This document shows positions 61,555-64,000 of a stretch of DNA of 64,000 nucleotides, in pieces (within the stretch, counting starts at the first letter, position 1; each line of letters starts with the position of its first letter). Source of the DNA: Mesostigma viride (taxonomy: Eukaryota > Streptophyta > Mesostigmatophyceae > Mesostigmatales > Mesostigmataceae); contig RPFO01000080.1 in NCBI GenBank assembly GCA_009746045.1, positions 6,252,353 to 6,316,352 of the forward strand, written 5' to 3'. Under the pieces are notes generated by a model. The model was not told where the DNA came from. It did no database searches and worked only from the letters and a program-made list of their open reading frames with translations. Both the position numbers and the translations under genes were made by a program.

Positions 61555-62027
61555 TCTATTCCTTGTGGTTGTAGGGGACAACCTTCCAATCACAATTCGT
61601 AACTAGTCCGGTTACAAGCAAGGTACTTTGGCACTTCCGGAGCGAATTTGTGATTTAAGACATCTACCAAAGAGGCCTTAGTACAGTAACATTGTTGTGA
61701 CATTCGAAATTAGTACGAACCAATTTGCAGAAAACAAAGGACGGAAAGTCCTACCGAGCAACTACATATTTGAGTGACGACATGATTTTTAGGTCAAACC
61801 AAATTATAAATTTGTAATTCGAATAAATTATTGTACAAATTAAATAAAATACTCGCCATTTCGACGCGGGAAATATACTAAAATTTGTCACTACCGAGGC
61901 TAACAATGTTCCCAGCCACTTGTCATCTATTGTAACATATGAAAAAACAGTTCTCCCAAAATATATAAACACGAATAAACACTGTCCCAACCGTAGGCGA
62001 ATAAAGCCCAGGCTTAAAGATCCGTAG
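61555..62027. other. AT-rich segment between two hairpin repeats; no gene
   Basis: Clearly more AT-rich than its surroundings. No open frame of note beyond a 79-codon minus-strand frame. Could be organelle-derived or the body of a small mobile element. Confidence 0.4.
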
Positions 62028-62056
62028 GGGTGGCGCTGCGGAGCGTCCCCGAAAGT

Positions 62057-62320
62057 TTAAGCCGGTGGCAGCCCCTCCGGGGCTTGCTGGTTGCGTACAA
62101 GAGCGGTTAGCCACGCGTCAAGCTCCTTGCTCATATCAATGTAGGCTTGCCTTTGGTTGCCAAGGACCATGCACTGGAGCGGAAGAGCAGGGCGTCCCCA
62201 ACATCTACTGCTCCAATTTTGGTACTTTTGAAATTCCATGCCTGGAGCGCAAAGTTTTAAGTTTGCAATATATGTGCCGTTTGTAGCTCTAGCTCTATAA
62301 TAACCTGACCAACCCCGCAT
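62057..62320 (-). CDS. Hypothetical short open frame
   Basis: 87 codons: RGWSGYYRARATNGTYIANL, then MEFQKYQNWSSRCWGRPALP and a helical end ELDAWLTALVRNQQ. Aromatic-rich but unrecognised. It may be a terminal exon. Confidence 0.25.
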   Translation of the reverse strand: MRGWSGYYRARATNGTYIANLKLCAPGMEFQKYQNWSSRCWGRPALPLQCMVLGNQRQAYIDMSKELDAWLTALVRNQQAPEGLPPA

Positions 62321-62850
62321 TCCTCAAAGTAGCACTTGTTGCCTATTCTCAAATGTTATGCGAATCACATGATTAGGATCTGCTTCACGATTGCTATTGC
62401 TCGAGATTCAATTAAGAATGATTGAGATCAATAAATGATGAACCAAATAAACCAAATTAGGCCACTTGACAAGTTCATGATCCATTTACATTGTACAATT
62501 AAGCGATTAATTAATTCATAAATCATACATTACATGGGATACCCCCGTCGACGAGCTCGTGGTACGTACAATGAAACATTTGAGTTTGTAACATGTCTCC
62601 ATGGATATATACATGTATGCTGGACCTCGCGCATCTCAGCCCTCTAAGAAATGTTATTTGAACTCAGGTCTAGATCTAAATATATACGATCTGGATAATA
62701 TTATACACTTCCTTAAAAGAGCATGAATCGAGCTTTACAATTCAGGACAAGGAACTCGTTTGCAAATCACGGCTGAAAGGCAAGTGCTCACAACGAAGCA
62801 CGTGCTCTCAAGGCTGTCCACCTCGTCCAACCAAGCCCGGGCGAGCTGGC
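62321..62850. other. No gene seen
   Basis: AT-rich intergenic sequence; it should contain the 3' UTR of the minus-strand gene ending at 62851. Confidence 0.45.
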
Positions 62851-63835
62851 CTACTGAACAGGTCTCTTCTTGGCCAAGTTCGTGAGCCGTTTCTCGACGT
62901 CTGTCGGAATGGTCAAGATGGCCTGGCGATTGTTAGCTGGGTTGACAACAATGGTGTGTTCGAACCCCGCGTCCATGCACAGGTAGCAATTGACCAAGTT
63001 TGGCTGTTCAGGTTGGGCATCGGCGTCCATTTTGAACATCGTCGCCATACCCGGAAATCTGTCCCAGTAGCGCACCCCCACCACCCATTGTCCCTTACGG
63101 AACAACTCCCTATCGACCTTGCCGTTTCTGTCGGCCACTCGCCTCACGAAAGTAGCGGCCACCTGATAAGGCTCCTGCAAGACTTCCGCTAGCCAATATG
63201 GATGATCTGGATCGTGGGACTCATCACCAGAGTAGGACTCGACGGCAAAAATGTCTCGCAACTTCAGTCTCCTTCCCATCATCGTCCTCTCTGCCTGTAG
63301 TCTGTTCAGTCGCGTCCCAGCGTGCCCCCCTTGTCCGTTTGGGTTCCTTTGCACTGGCTCCCCCAGTTTGTGGAGCTTCATCCGAGCACCTCCCACATTC
63401 CAGCCGTCCATGTCGGTCCACTCCTTTCGACAATCCCACCACCTTTCCTCGGCGCACGCACCGCCACAATAGCAGGAATACTGGCGCAGCATTAAGCGCG
63501 TCACATTCGACTTGTCCATGCGCCACCAGTGCGCCTTCTTCACTCCTTTGATTTTGCCGCGCCCTGGGCTGTAAGGAAGCACCTGCGCGTCGAAGACAAG
63601 ATTTGCACAAGGGAAAGTTGAAGTTACGAGACCATCGAGCTAGTTGTGTTTTATTAAGCACTCCTGATCGCCAGGACTCCAAGAACGCCCTAGAAACGAC
63701 GGCCGGCGTAACTATTCCCTGAACAAGGACTGTACACTTAATTACCTCGGGGAACTCGAAGAAGTTACGCCTGGTCGTTGTGGTCCCGCCAGTTAAGCTT
63801 TCTTCGCACACGCAATGTGAAGGATATGGTTGCAA
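62851..63835 (-). CDS. Hypothetical two-exon gene (5' partial)
   Basis: Exon 62851-63582 begins after a cgcgcag acceptor. The upstream frame RRNFFEFPE ends at 63746 with donor gtaatt; both are phase 0, so they join across a 163-bp intron. The main exon encodes AHWWRMDKSNVTRLMLRQYS, a Cys/Trp cluster (CYCGGACAEERWWDC), and then DIFAVESYSGDE, HPYWLAEVLQEP and GQWVVGVRYWDR, which has the look of a small barrel reader module (BAH- or chromo-like). It ends EKRLTNLAKKRPVQ. No confident family; transposon-associated or chromatin protein are both possible. The 5' end is unknown. Confidence 0.45.
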
Positions 63836-64000
63836 TGCAGCAATGTGTGAATATGGTTGGAAACGGAGCTTTGTTAAATCGGATAATGTTTACAGCGCTC
63901 ACACACTTGAGGCTTGTACACGCGCTTGCCAAGTCAAGGCACAACACGTGAGGCGGGCTCGCAAGAGATGCCCATTTGGCACTGGCCTATTGTTTATATA

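Overview
The window looks like nuclear DNA of a photosynthetic, starch-making eukaryote, most likely a green (or at least archaeplastid) alga. The argument is a spliced alpha-glucan, water dikinase gene with 26 GT-AG introns, long introns full of microsatellites, and transposons of green-algal type (a PAT/Kangaroo-like tyrosine-recombinase retroelement, L1-like LINEs, hAT-like and other TIR elements). The species cannot be fixed from the sequence. No bacterial operon, CRISPR array, rRNA or tRNA gene was recognised.

Layout. 1-1.1 kb: 5' part of a minus-strand gene with a zinc-finger-like N-terminus and an HUH Rep-like endonuclease domain, running off the left edge. 1.1-9.1 kb: transposon nest with two nested L1 fragments, a 656-bp hAT-like MITE, and a TIR element holding a complete ORF1-only L1 (11-bp TSD). 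10.1-11.7 kb: an intronless minus-strand GT10 fucosyltransferase gene. 12.5-14.4 kb: a truncated L1 and two TIR elements. 15.1-45.7 kb: one plus-strand glucan, water dikinase gene; the 27 exons join without a frame break into about 1,490 residues, only 15% of the locus. 45.9-50.3 kb: L1 graveyard, including a LINE inserted into the ORF1 of another L1. 50.4-55.8 kb: a PAT-type retroelement with split direct repeats. 56-64 kb: the last exon of a seed-maturation-protein-like gene, several unrecognised reading frames and short dispersed repeats.

The most unusual pattern is in the dikinase introns. In eleven of the 26 introns the sequence next to a splice site (last or first 10-50 exon bases plus the start or end of the intron) recurs as one to nine degraded tandem copies inside the intron, often with an intact GT or AG. 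This suggests intron growth and satellite birth by tandem duplication across exon-intron junctions. Other introns carry large simple arrays: a 1.1-kb GA-rich tract, a 0.8-kb CT-rich tract, an 18-bp array with a 270-bp higher-order period, and a 63-bp satellite.

The recognised genes do not form one pathway. The dikinase phosphorylates starch glucan to allow its breakdown, the fucosyltransferase belongs to Golgi glycosylation, and most other coding capacity is mobile. Several mobile-element frames break at G homopolymers of 8-11 bases, which may be real mutations or assembly errors.
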